From Takakia lepidozioides (lineage: Eukaryota; Streptophyta; Takakiopsida; Takakiales; Takakiaceae): DNA of 64,000 nucleotides. This document shows positions 30,050-41,439 of this stretch, piece after piece. The position numbers and the translations under genes were made by a program. The stretch covers positions 62,390,042 to 62,454,041 of the forward strand of contig CM060734.1 in NCBI GenBank assembly GCA_030704615.1. Direction: 5' to 3'. The notes under the pieces were generated by a model. That model was not told the origin of the DNA. It saw nothing but the letters and a program-made list of their open reading frames with translations, and made no database searches. Numbering within the stretch: position 1 is the stretch's first letter; each line of letters begins with the position of its first letter.

Positions 30050-30370
30050 GCAAGGAGTACATCCACCAATTTGTCTCTCATATAGACCAGAACAGGTTCT
30101 AGAAACAGGATTGTGGATCTTTCATGGCACACTCACACTCTAAAAATTCCATAGATTTTTAGCAGAGTCCTAAAAACAAAAACCTAGATAGGTAGGTAGA
30201 TTCCCCCTTTCTACAGCTATCCCCTCAAAAACTGTGTCAAACGGAGTTCATTTGCCAAAGATATGACCAATTAGGCTCTAAATCCTTTAACTTAGATCAA
30301 AAGGGTTTTTTTTTCTTTTTTTTTTCTTTTTCTTTTCAAATTTAAAAATTCAAATGAGTGAGAAGCTCTT
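30050..30370 (-). other. Conserved family leader with T/A tract, element A/C
   Basis: Reverse complement of the leader in B and D. The plus-strand T-rich tract at about 30307-30336 corresponds to the A tracts at the same place in the other copies. Confidence 0.6.
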
Positions 30371-30527
30371 TGGAAACTTCCCCTATCCTTACATGCTTTT
30401 CCACCTGGGTCATGCTTTCTCCCTGCAGGGGTGGAATTTGCATATGCTTATCAGCGTTGGAGAGGGCGGCAAGAGCGGACGTACTGATTGCGGGCGTACA
30501 GAGCTGACGGATGGGCTTTAGGGGCTA

Positions 30528-30820
<293 letters not shown>

Positions 30821-32060
30821 CTGGACTGATCAAGGAGTCGTTTCTCCAGCATGTGACCCAGTCGAAACTATGTGGTTTGCTGTTGCAATGATGGAAGCGA
30901 GAGAGCTCGGAAGAAGCTTCACGAATTCGGCTTCAGGGACGAAATCGCTGACAACTCGAGCATTTCTGTCTCTCTCTTGTGTTTGTGACTGCAAACTCTA
31001 CATCTTGCCAGGATGATCCGAAACGGAGTGATCTTACCACCCGGCTCTGCTCAGCTCTCCGAAAGCCTGTTAGATAATAGAAGCCAGGAAACCTAGAACC
31101 TTCACTCCAAAACTTCTTGACTGAATATCGGTGGAACTAGTAGAGTGCACACTGCGTGTGTGGAATGGGGCGGGAAGGTTGGTAACAGTAGCAACTCGGA
31201 ATAGAAAGGGCAGCACGTCGCGCGCCATAGATTTCTAGACGGGCCACCTTCTCTGCCACTTTCACCGCACATAATCTCCAGCCTGGCGATTCAATTCGAG
31301 ATCTTGGCTGCAAGACTTGCCGGTACGAGCTTAACGCTTCTCAAGTGATGTCACCCGCTGAGTGAGCTCGGCAACTTCCATGGCCTGAACGTTGCCACTG
31401 TGCAAGTTAGCTGGGGAGGTGGCGTGCAAGTCAATGACGAACAACTGGTGAGGACATTTTCCTGCCTTTCCCCCCCTTCCCTCCTCGCTTCGGCATCCTT
31501 TCAATGTACTAAGCTAGTGAGCCATGGCCAGAACTAACACCTCCTCTCCATTCAGTTTGATCACCCTTTGCACCTCTGCTCCCGCATTTCTCTCCACTAC
31601 TTTGAAGAGTCCACACCCGCATCTTTATACCGGAAGCTGGCTTTTCAACAAAACCACAACCCAACTAAGGCATCTGAAAGCAAGATCGGGAAGAGCACAT
31701 CGAAACTCTCCACGTACAAGCCGGGGTCCTCCAGATTCCATGCCCGTACCACCTACTTCCCCAGCAACGAAACCAGACCCTCTTCAAGCTCTACATCATC
31801 GTCTTCAAAGTACCGCAGGCCTGGCCGTCACCTGCTCCAAAACTTGTAGACAGCTTTTCCCAAGCACTGTCCTTTCCTAGAAAACTCGGATGCCCACACT
31901 CTTCCGCACATTGGCGAATTGGGCCTTCAACATACAGATGTGACTTTTAACTCCCAAAATGTTTGGGCCTGAGCAGCTCTCCAGCTATCCATTTCACTCC
32001 AGGCACTTTGTATTCATCCTAGGGACGTTGTGTAGTGCAGATATCAGCGTTCACAGCTTG
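30821..32060 (-). other. Unidentified captured sequence in the leader of element A/C
   Basis: About 1.2 kb without resemblance to the leaders of B or D. Open frames exist on both strands (for example 31524-31880) but none matches a family I know. Probably one or more further captured host transcripts. Confidence 0.3.
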
Positions 32061-32074
32061 CCAGTGCTGCTCCA

Positions 32075-32245
32075 TGCTGCATTTTTAAGTCTCTCCTTGT
32101 GTACTCCAAAGCCTCTGGTGACTTGGTAGCTTCAGCGACTGTAATAACAGTGGCGGCTCCGGCATCGTCATCCTCCAGGCGTTTCAGGGCACGCTGAATC
32201 TTGTGGTCACATTCAATGATATGCTTCTCAAACTAAGCACTACTT
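32075..32245 (-). pseudogene. Captured LUC7-like fragment in element A/C
   Basis: FEKHIIECDHKIQRALKRL then EDDDAGAATVITVAEATKS; the same captured piece as in copy D, at the same distance from block X. Confidence 0.55.
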
Positions 32246-32321
32246 ACACACAGGTAATCTTGCAAGTGCTAACCCTCAACTCCTACCTTGCACTCACAGG
32301 TAAGAGATCATCTTTCTCGAG

Positions 32322-32672
32322 TGATAGAAAACCAACGAACACACTGTTTACACAAAACATGAAAACCAAACCATCACTCTTAGAAATAGTAGTCGAGCCA
32401 GGGGCACCCCAAGCTATGGGGACTCCACCCCACAACAACCTCCTACACTCCATCATGAGTACACTCAGATCTAAACGCATGCAGGAGCTCGGTCGCGCAG
32501 GCTCAACTCGAGAAAGATGAGCCGCGCGACTGCCGCTCTCGTGAAGATAAGACGGACCAGGTGTCAAACTAAACTTGACATCTGATTTAACACTTGACCT
32601 AAATCCAAGTGTTAAATACAAATAACTAGTTTTATTCTAGCTGTTTTCACACTGTGCTTATTTAACTTGACA
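32322..32672 (-). repeat. Block X1 (A1), 5' terminus of element A/C
   Basis: Reverse-complement X ending TTGACA on the plus strand at 32672, followed by the GTTT duplication (32673-32676). Confidence 0.92.
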
Positions 32673-32676
32673 GTTT

Positions 32677-33481
32677 CTACAAAATGGACAAGTCGATGAG
32701 GACATCGACTCCCTGTTGGTAGGGGTGTGTGTCGCGGCCCTTTGCCTTGAGGGTAGGGGGGGGGTCGGGACACATGAGGGCCTGCCCCTGTGGTGGGGGG
32801 GCAGCGCGGCAGCGATAGGTATGGGGGGCTGAAGCACCCTTGAGTGCCCAAGGCACTCAAGGAGGCGGAGGCGCTCACTAGGTGGAGCCCCGCACACCGG
32901 GTTGCGGTGGGGGTGGCTCCACAAGGGGTCGTGGTAGTTTAGCGGGACTTAGTGGGGGTGGCATAGGACTCACCATGGGGGCGGAGACCTCGTGGCGGGA
33001 GTCGTGGGGAGTCTTGGGACTCATCACGGTCCATAGGGGCCGTGGTGAGTGGGCCAAGACTCACTGTGACTCATCGCCGGGAGTCGAGGGTTTTCGTGGT
33101 GGTTCGCCATAAAATGGCATGGCTGGTTGTGAAACCCCCGGACAGCTACAGAAGTATATATAGGGAGTAGTAACCCCGAGAACAGTGCAAGCCCGTTGGT
33201 GACCAAAAACTAGTGAGTAAGCGAGCGAGCCGGAAAGCGACCAAAGAGTGGGGAGCTGTTCCGGACTGCCAACTACCAAAGGGAATCCCGCTGGTTCCAA
33301 ATAGGGAGGGTTCTTTGGGAGAACAAAGGGGGACCGTTATGCCCCGGTGAGCAGCCGAAGCTCCAAGTTGGCCCGGCGGCCAGGTTGGGAGTCGGGCGCG
33401 CGCATCAAAGCGAGTAACTACAACTTGAGGGGGGAGCTTACCGAAGTGAGGTGCGCGACAAGTCCCCTGCCATACAAGGCA
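32677..33481 (+). repeat. 3' LTR of the outer chromoviral element, second part
   Basis: Continues the LTR interrupted at 8678. GC-rich with a TATA-like TATATATAGGG at about 33155 and a candidate transcription start region after it. Ends GGCA at 33481 before GTCCTGGCT. The end is defined by TG/CA and the flanking repeat, not by a second LTR copy. Confidence 0.55.
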
Positions 33482-33491
33482 GTCCTGGCTG

Positions 33492-34035
33492 CAAGTCCGG
33501 CCCATTCATTTCTACAAGTCTGCTGGCAAACCAGTCCACTGATAATGTCCTCTAGCGAATTCCGCTGGAAGACTCACTTGCGCAAATATGGTGCAAGGTC
33601 AATCTGCTCGGATGTGTTGCCAGCAACGTCTGGGTAAGTCTGCTGCTGGTCTCCTAAGGGCAAGTCCGCTGGCAGGCCAGTCCGCGGAGGGGACTGTTCG
33701 CAAGCAGTCCACTGCAAGACTCACATGCGCGGGTCTGCTGCGACCTCAGTCTGGTCTAGCAAGTCCGCCGGAGGGGACTGTTCGCAAGCAGTCCGCTGCA
33801 AGACTCACGTGCGTGAGTCTGCTGCGACCTCAGTCTGGTCGAGCAAGTCCACTCGCAGGCGAGTCCGGTGTCGTGAGGGCAACACTCATGGCAGGTCAGA
33901 GTGGGCGAATCTGCTGCCTGAATCCGTTTGGAACAGACGGGCAGACCAGTCAACTAGACAGTCTACTAGGTTAGTGCCCAAGTCCACTGGCGAAGTCCTC
34001 TTTGAAGTCTCTCATGTGGGCATGTGTACTTTGCA
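33492..34035 (+). repeat. Intron-like array of degenerate AGTCYGCTGG units in the MULE transposase gene
   Basis: Units such as AAGTCTGCTGG, AAGTCCGCTGG and CAGTCCGCTG, with two near-perfect 90-base copies (about 33685-33765 and 33766-33850). It ends in a pyrimidine-containing stretch and TTTGCAG at 34036, a good 3' splice site; a GT after CTGCAA (about 33495) could be the donor. Confidence 0.6.
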
Positions 34036-34036
34036 G

Positions 34037-35114
34037 GGCCGTTTTTTGAGGAGTGCTCATTTTCCTGTGCCTTTGGCATGTCCGGCGGGCTTGGGTGAAG
34101 CAATTATGCGCGAAAACCAAAGATCCTATCACTGCCGCAAATTTGCTGAAAGATATGGGAGACCTCATGTACTGTAGAGGTGGACCAATCAATCCCGAAG
34201 AAGGTTTTGCATGGGTAGCAACAACTCTCCGACGCATGAGAAAGAAATATCCGAATGGGCATGAATTTCTGGACTACATCGATAAGGAATGGCGTCCTAA
34301 AATAGCAATGTGGTGTACAACAGCTCGCCATGTTCCGCATGCCAGTCAAGACACCAATGCTAGCATTGAGGCATACCATGGAAACTTGAATGCAAGACTG
34401 AGGATGGGGAAAGGCAAAATGACTGGGCGTAGAGTGGATTGGCTCATATGAGAACTCACAGGCCGTGTGCTAACACACTACTGGTATGCAATTCACCTGA
34501 AGACGCACGGATTCATAATAAATGACAAACAGGAGAAGTACATGTCCAGTTCTGTGCTTGCGGCACGCGATATCCCAGCTTGCAATGTCACTCTTCCGTT
34601 CAATCCTGGGCAACCAGCCTATGTTCTAAGCACCAATCACCCAAACACAATTTACATTGTTTACAACCCCGGATGCGAATGGGCTTCTTGCACTTGCCCA
34701 TGGGCAATGAAGGGCAATTTGTGCAAGCATCAAGTCCGAGTCCTGAAATTGCTTTATCCACACGTGCAGGATGGACTCATAGTGCGCGCTTGTGGCATGA
34801 CGCTGGGAACCATTCATGGAGGATTGCATAATGTGTTTAGGGTTCATACAAGTGTCGGCGACGAAGAGGGTTTGGGAAATGCAACAGAGGGCCTTCCACA
34901 GATGACTTCCCCTATGATGCGGAGCCTATCCTCATACCATCCTCCATGGATGAAGAATTTGCAGACATACTTCGCATTGTTGGGGACGACAAATACCTGC
35001 AGAAATATGTGTTGTCTTCTCTTCGTATCTGTAGGGGGCAGCTTGTTGATATTCTCGCCAAGAGTGCTGCAGGAATGCTGCACCCTGCGGCAGCAAAGAG
35101 CTTCTGTCCTGTAA
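34037..35114 (+). pseudogene. MULE transposase, 3' part with SWIM zinc finger
   Basis: Frame 34053-34451 has FLCLWHVRRAWVKQL, the C-x2-H helix that follows the second catalytic Asp in MULE transposases, then NASIEAYHGNLNARL, a segment preceding the SWIM domain in this superfamily. After a TGA at about 34449 the frame 34467-35114 goes on with a SWIM finger: C-x-C-x8-C-x-H in CTCPWAMKGNLCKH. The C-terminal part after 34850 changes frame and resembles nothing known. The first catalytic Asp block is not seen, so exons are missing or destroyed. A FAR1/MULE-like host gene is an alternative, but the location inside MULE ends favours transposase. Confidence 0.72.
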
Positions 35115-35339
35115 ATGACAACAACAATATGTCGCTGAAAAAAAAAACGGGATCGTTGAGGCATGGAAAACGCGACCCAGGGTCTTACGCAAAACAAGGA
35201 AGAGGGTTGGTGCCCCAACACCTGCAGCACACATATACTCCACAATCCGGAGAGTCGCAGACCGTATACCAGATTTAAAGTAGAATAGGAAATGTAAGAA
35301 ATGGTACAGTATCATTCTCCCCATGAAAGAAAATTTCGG

Positions 35340-35935
35340 CGGTACGATTGCATGTGCACCAGACGTCCAACCTGCCTGCCAACCAGCCTGGTAAACCAGT
35401 CTTCTGGCGTCTGAACCAGTCTGCTCAATCAGTCTTCTACCGTCTGATCCAATCTACTCAACCAGTCTTCTTGTGTCTGAACCAGTCTGCTCATCCACTC
35501 TTCTGGTATCTGAACCAGTATGTTGTACCAGGCTGGGACTCAGTCTTCAAACAGTCTGCTGTGCCAGCCTTCTCCTGAGGAGACCAGTCTCCCGGTTCTG
35601 AACGTGCCTGCACCTGGCTGACCAGTGAGCCTCAGACTGGCCATTCTCAACACGGTGGACTCTCATTACTCTGCTGACCAGACTTGGCAGTCTACTGGCC
35701 AATGCCATCTACCTGTACTATACCACTCCGGTGACTCTCGACAGTCTGCTCACCAGTGTAGACTCATGGTTCCCAATCACATCCGCCAGTCGGACTGGTC
35801 CCAACTCCTCAGTCTGTCGGACTCTCGTCAGTCTGGCGACATTGCCATCTGTCTGCTCACAAGCCTAGGCATACCCTCTTCCCGTACTCTGGTAGTCTGC
35901 TGACTCTCGGCTGTTTGCTGACCAGTGGACTCCCT
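35340..35935 (+). repeat. Array of AGTCTKCTGG-type units between the two MULE genes
   Basis: Degenerate units (CCAGTCTTCTGGCGTCTGA, CCAGTCTGCTC) spaced by about 20-25 bases, plus-strand orientation. Lies 3' of both convergent genes. Confidence 0.65.
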
Positions 35936-36158
35936 TGGTATGTTAAACAAAATGATTGTGTGTGAAGAGGTAAGTTCGCTTAACAACATGCAGTGAATTG
36001 GTCACAAATCTACAGCGACTACTCCACACTGCACTCATATGCGACCAATAGGATGTGTATACAAAGTCATATTTTATTTCGTTGCAAATACTCAAAAGCA
36101 TGCTTACATGACAAATGCGTCCTATGGTGCACCTCTAATCTCAGACCCAGATGGATAT

Positions 36159-37265
36159 CTATGAGGATACTGCTTTCTCAGCAGCACTCAAACCAGTCAA
36201 GATGTACTTAAGACACTGCATCCGTTGGCCAAGTGCAAACTTGAACGTAAACCAGTGTTTCGTGAAAGGTACTCCTCTCTCTGCCCTTTTAGAAGAGGTT
36301 CGAGTATGCCCAGTTTGTAGCCATTCATAATATCCTTGGATGAAGGACATGACGTAAAACCCGCATTCCCAGCTGAATGGTTGTTGAGGCACTTCAGGCT
36401 GAACTGAAATGCCCTAACCTCCTCCCAACCCGGTGAATCAACACTGTAGCCTAAACACTCCGCATGCAGCTTCCGTATCCATGACAAAATATATGGGCAA
36501 CCATGCAAAGACTCGATGGAGTTCATGTGAGTGTAGCAGCTTTTGCACACGTCGATGACAACAACACTCTAGTGCGCCCTGTAAGACGAATCTCATGAGT
36601 CTCACGGCAGCAGTCCACTCAGCAAACCACTCCAATTGCCTCTCCAGCAGACTCTACAGACTCCCACATTGCACGGGTCCCACTACACTCAGCCGACTCG
36701 GCAGAGTCACGACTCAGCAGACTCATCACCCAGCAGACTCGGCATAATGAGCAGACTCGGCAGACTCGGCAGATTGAGCAGACTCCGGGCTGAGTGGGCA
36801 GACCGAGCAGACTGTCCTCATTCAAAAGACAGAACAGACTGGGTATGCAAGATCTTACTCCTCCACAATCGGAATGATTATATGATGGCAGTCTTTTATG
36901 TCTCTGCCGAGCCGAGGGACGCTCCAGCAAGAATGCAGATACTCCACTAGCCTTTCTCGTGGCCCGTCCCAATGTGTCATCATACGAGACCACGTTGAGG
37001 CTGGCATAAGAGCAACAGTACTTGAGTACTTGTCTTCAACCGACTTCTCATAGAAACGACACCACAGCTCCAACATTCTATCTGTGCACTCCGACTCCAC
37101 CTTCTCAAGTGGCTTCAAGTCCGGAGGCCCGATGGAGCACTCATACCGGGGGTCGCCTTCATAAAAATGAACCATGCAATTGCCGGCCGCGACATTCCGT
37201 CGCAGGGCCGCGGCAAAACGAGAACCCAACCTGCACATAGACCACGACCTTGTGTGAAAACCCAT
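36159..37265 (-). pseudogene. Ulp1-type (C48) cysteine protease domain of the MULE gene
   Basis: The catalytic residues appear in the right order on the minus strand: His in DCHHIIIPIVEE (exon ending about 36855), Asp in YSVDSPGWEEV, Gln in VPQQPFSWECG and Cys in WECGFYVMSF. The His exon and the Asp exon are separated by an intron-like array (about 36600-36850). A one-base shift near 36400 separates Asp from Gln/Cys. The N-terminal side has ASTWSRMMTHWDGP and RLVEYLHSCWSVP. Such proteases cut SUMO or ubiquitin-like proteins. Ulp1-like genes are known passengers of some plant MULEs. Confidence 0.75.
36610..36830 (-). repeat. Array of AGTCTGCTGR units in an intron of the Ulp1-like gene
   Basis: Plus strand shows repeated CAGCAGACTC / GGCAGACTCGGCAGA, the reverse complement of the family unit. 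It lies between the His and Asp exons. Confidence 0.65.
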
Positions 37266-37440
37266 GTACGCAACGGTCTGAGTGGACTGACTCCATACAA
37301 TAGACTGCCCATACCGAGCGGACTGAGCGGACTCGTCAGACTCACCAGACCGAGCGGACTGAGCAGACTCACACTTCTGAGCAGACTGGAGTGACCAGAC
37401 TCACCAGACTGGGAGGACTACTCACTGGTGCATTTCTCGC
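37260..37440 (-). repeat. Array of GAGTCYGCTC units upstream of the Ulp1 exons
   Basis: Plus strand shows GAGCGGACTGAGCGGACTC and related units every 10-12 bases. Probably a further intron. Confidence 0.65.
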
Positions 37441-37490
37441 TGAAGAACCACTTCCTTGTCCGTATCCAATGCCATTTTGCGGTCCTTCAA

Positions 37491-37861
37491 GTGGGAGGGG
37501 ATACACCTACTCCGAGTGTGGGAGGATGGTCGGGTGAGGATTGTGCCTCACCCAACAGAGCGTGCATGATTAGTGCGGCATGCCCATGAGGAGTTGGGGC
37601 ATTTTGGAGTGCGACTCACTCATAGTCTATTGTAGGGGCAGTATTGTTGGCGTGGTATGCACACAGAGGTGCAACGATTCGTGGCTAGGTGCATGATGTG
37701 TGACATGGTGCGTGCTTCATTCAACGTCCCTACACCCCAGTTGCATCCTCTTCCGATCATGAGATTGGGCTACGGATGGAGTCTTGACTTCGCATGACCG
37801 TTACCATTGACGGATGCGCCACCACAGATATATGTTGGTGATGGTGGAGCACTTCTCCAAT
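37491..37861 (+). pseudogene. Isolated integrase fragment of the methyltransferase family inside the MULE gene
   Basis: About 370 bases matching 22474-22840 of element B: the zinc domain (HAHEELGHFG-type) and the first part of the core. It begins and ends inside coding sequence, with no terminal repeats, so it came by recombination, capture or end-joining, not by ordinary integration. Stops are present. It interrupts a minus-strand exon (37862-38309). Confidence 0.85.
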
Positions 37862-38309
37862 TCATGAAGACAGCGGACTTGCCTTTCTTCGCAGGTTTCT
37901 TGGCAACAGGACCCTCCCGAATTTCCTGAGTCTGCTCCATGACAGTCCGCTTCTTCGCTCTACTTGTGCCCAGGGATTTGGCGACTACTGTGGCCGGGTT
38001 CGATTCAGCAGACTGATAAAGTGATGCGGTCCTGCTTCGCAAGACGACTGTGTCTGCAGGCTTGTTCACACTTGCAGGACCTGTATTGGCAGCCTCACGG
38101 GTCGCATGCGTTGAACAATCATCTATAGCTTTCGCAAGCAAACGAACCAAAATCGGGCTGAGCTGAATGGAAATAGTTGGCAGGCCATGGGTCACTGGAG
38201 AAGAATGGTTTACCGGTGCCCGGCTTATATCCTCAAACGATGCGCCAATATGTGAAGATGGCCGAGCGGGAAAAGAAGACTCCATCAATGCACTGATAGA
38301 ACTCCCCAC
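37862..38309 (-). pseudogene. Coding block of the MULE minus-strand gene, basic C-terminus
   Basis: Open minus-strand frame with ISIQLSPILVRLLAKAID and a lysine-rich end (PVAKKPAKKGKSAVF) that resembles a nuclear localisation signal. It is cut off by the integrase fragment. Low-complexity and unrecognised. Taken as part of the same gene as the Ulp1 exons because of strand and order. Confidence 0.4.
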
Positions 38310-38369
38310 AAATTCAGAGACAGGGTCCCGTTGAGGCTAGTGCAGCCGACTCTGTTCAATGAGCCAGGA

Positions 38370-38800
38370 TCCAAACTGGTGGACAGGAAGTGTAGTTGGG
38401 TCCTCTGAGTCAGTGTGGTCGTGAATCTGCTGGACAGTCTGCAGGGCACTGTCATTGTGGTGACTGCTTTCAGTCTACTAGACGGTCCGCTCAATGGTAT
38501 GCTACACAGTCTGCTGGTGCACGGCCAGGTCATCCGTCTGCAGCCCGGTCTACTCATTGGTTTGGTGGACGGTTTGCTTGACAGCGACGTCATCGGTATG
38601 CTGCACGGTCTGGTGTAGAGGTAGTCCTTCAGTCTGCTCGCCGGTCTGCTCATGAGTCTGCTTGTCCTCGGTGTGGCCTGTAGTGCGCCCACGCTCCTGA
38701 ACAGTGGCTGGGATAGTGTTGACAGTCTATCCATGCTCTTTTTGTTGTAGTGGGTCAGTCTGCTGAGCAATGGCAACGTCAGCAGTTTGCTGAACGGTGT
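38370..38800 (+). repeat. Array of AGTCTGCTGG units
   Basis: Plus-orientation units such as CAGTCTGCTGG, CGGTCCGCTC and CGGTCTGCTC spaced by 20-25 bases. Long frames on both strands here (for example 38285-38863) are repeat translations. Confidence 0.65.
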
Positions 38801-38878
38801 CATGGAGTCCTTGTAACGCCAGCACAACATCTCGTGCACCTCTGGACAGGGAATCAAAAGCACACTGCACGTGCTCGT

Positions 38879-39550
38879 CTAAATCGGACATTCCTGAAAT
38901 AGATGAGTTGGACAAAGTGAGTCTGACAAGATGGTGGAAGAAAAGACCATGAACCTCACAACGGTCCAGAAGAAGTCAGCATTACCTTCTAGGAGGTTGC
39001 CAATGAGACCAATATCTTGGATTTGGCGTCCCAAGCATGCTCCATCGAGATTGCGAATCGCCGGCATGCGGTTTTCAAATGGGGAGCCGCACCATAGGAC
39101 TTTGAACACATCCGGTCTGTTCAACACAATATCGAACACTGCTCGCTCCATTACCGCAGCAAACCATTGCAACGCCTCATCCACAACACTTTTCTTACCC
39201 GCATCCGAATCTGAATGAAACAAATACTTCCTCAAACTTTGCAGGTCCTTTACCAATTTACTGTATGAACGGAAATTGCCAAACTGCATTCATCGATGGT
39301 GAAGGAAAGAATTAGCAATGCGATCAAAGTACTCTTCAGTAATTCCAAGCAAGTGTTTCCCCGCACCCAAAGGTGGGATGTGCCATGGGCATATGTCTGA
39401 GTTCCTGAGGCCGTGGGTCATCCATGAGGATTAATTGGATAAGCAGTGGCGGGGCATTTTGGACCTTCGTGGCTGCCAGGGCCACAGAATGTGCGCTTTC
39501 GAGGACTTCATTCGCTTCTGCCATAATAAATTCCATGGAATAATGAAAGG
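38879..39550 (-). pseudogene. Coding block of the MULE minus-strand gene, middle part
   Basis: The frame 38879-39289 (FRSYSKLVKDLQSLRKYLFH, LQWFAAVMERAVFDIVLN) looks like real protein with amphipathic helices; 39336-39536 adds ANEVLESAHSVALAATK. I do not recognise a domain. Splice sites could not be fixed, so limits are approximate. Confidence 0.5.
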
Positions 39551-39699
39551 GAACAAAAGGCCACCGGCCGTCCGTGACAATGCGATGGAGCTCATTATAC
39601 CAATCCGACTTCCCCCACCCTCAGACGGGCAAGTGTCAGGTCCACAGCTTCGGGATCAATGAGCGGCAATGGCGAGCGCCAAATTCCAAAAAGTCCCGT

Positions 39700-40020
39700 G
39701 GTGGTCGTGACAATGAGAGTCTGTTGGCTGGGAGTCCGCTCGACAGTAGTGTGGTGGATGGGCGTCTTCTGGGTGGCAGTCTGCTGGTTGGGAGTCTCCT
39801 GAATAGTAGTCTACTGGATGGGAGTATGCTGGACGAGAATCTGGTACATGGGAGTGTGTTGGACAAGACTGCACTGACTGTGAGTCTGGTGGGAAAGAGT
39901 CTGCTGGATGCCAGATTGGGTGAGGTCTGTGTCCACCGAGTCTGCAGTGAGTATGGTGTTGACTGGGGAGTTGGCGAGTGTTTTGTCTGCAGAGTCCAGT
40001 GCTGCTATGGCGTCTGCTGA
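39700..40020 (+). repeat. Array of AGTCTGYTGGRT units
   Basis: Units about 20 bases apart (GGGAGTCCGCTCGACAGTAG, GGGAGTCTCCTGAATAGTAG). Confidence 0.65.
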
Positions 40021-40103
40021 GCCAGGGTACTTAAACAAGATGTACTCCCTCACCTGCTCCACTTCCCGACGCACCGCATTCACTGCTAAAGGAGGGTCGG
40101 AGC

Positions 40104-41425
40104 TCACCATTCGCCAAGCACACAAGGCCTCCCGAATACTGGCTCATTCATCCTAGTATATGACAGAAAACCCAAAAACTCAGCATCGGACTCACTAGCA
40201 GCAGACTTACTAGCAGCAGACTCACGAGGAGACTCACCAGCATCGTGGCACAGAACAAAGGAACCAGTGGACTCCAGGGACTGACGAGCAAGTCCACAAG
40301 CAGGGGACTGACCAGCTAGTCCACAAGCATGGGACTGACCGGCAAGTCCACAAGCAGACTGACGCAGCAGACCAAGCAGGTAGATTGAACCAGCAGACTC
40401 TATGACAACAGACACCAACTGTGGGGACAGACTGGGCATTAACTCATCGTCGTCGTCGACACAGACATCCTCCTCATCTTCACAGGAGCTCAACCAATTT
40501 TCCTCCGCTGCTCGGATGGTTCTGCTGAGCTGTCTGGACTGGGCGAAATTGTAGAAAAAACGGAAGAAGTCTGGATCGTCCACTGGTGGGCACACCGATG
40601 GGAGAAGCCCAAATGGTATGAGGCGTAATGTGCCAGGACAGACTCCACTGGTAGTCTCTTTTGAGTGGATTTCGTCCACGTGAACCCTCGACTGGTCAAG
40701 CAAGACAATGTCGACGGGAGATGAGACACCTCCCAGACCTGCGAATTCATCATTCCGAATGATGTCTGCAGACGGCTCAACAAACTGGCTCTCACTCGAA
40801 GTACTGATGGTCTGCGTCTGCTGCGTAGACCGTCTCCCTGGCACAGCCCATGACACTTCCCGACTGCCTTGGGGACGAGTCTGCTGTTGAGATTTTGCCC
40901 TCGCCTCCTAGCAGACCTTGCAGCCTTTTCTCTTTCCTTCTTTTGGGCCCCATCACTAAGTTTCCTTTTTCTGGGAGCCACAGGCGATGGCGATGTCAGG
41001 TCATGCACATCTTGCATTGAAACATCCAAACCCACCCCATACTGTGCGCGCACCTCCGCCAAAGTGCGGGCCTTTGGGTTTGCGCCACGGAGTCTAGCCG
41101 TGGCCGCATCCACCACCCTCATTGAATTTTGAGCTGGCCACGGCTTGAAGCCGGGTGGGATATAGCGCTTGTTTTTGCAACCCATGTCAACACAATGGCG
41201 GTTCAGCTGCACTTTGTCCTTGATAATTTCACTACAGAAGGGACAGTGGAGCTTATCCTTCTGCCAGTTGGAGTCTGCAGGCTTGATTGTGCGGAGGTTT
41301 AAGAATGCTTCGACTATTTTCGCATCATACTCCTCAGGTGAGTACCAGTACCTTCGCTCCTTTAGCTTGGACTTGTGCATGAAATGCAACCAGTCTGCTC
41401 CACCCTTTGCACAAGCATCCTCCAT
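40104..41425 (-). pseudogene. N-terminal coding blocks of the MULE minus-strand gene, with a zinc-finger-like motif
   Basis: Starts with ATGG in good context at 41425 (MEDACAKGGADWLHFMHKSK). It holds a C2HC-like finger (CPFC-x10-H-x4-C in CPFCSEIIKDKVQLNRHCVDMGC), a predicted basic nuclear signal (PRKRKLSDG and KKEREKAARSARRRG) and, in a second frame from about 40856, DPDFFRFFYNFAQSRQLSR followed by a strongly acidic stretch (CEDEEDVCVDDDDELM). The frame change at about 40860 may be an intron or a shift. Repeats of AGTCTGCTGS units take over at 40160-40430. Function unknown; perhaps the DNA-binding part of a MULE accessory protein. Confidence 0.5.
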
Positions 41426-41439
41426 GGCTGCAGAATCAG

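Noticed and set aside
33492-35935. CRISPR-like or satellite array
   Set aside because: Units are degenerate, unevenly spaced and intermingled with coding blocks in a eukaryotic genome; no conserved repeat-spacer pattern.
38285-38863. 192-residue Arg/Ser/Met-rich frame
   Set aside because: Repeat translation of the 38370-38800 array; no domain, and composition follows the unit.
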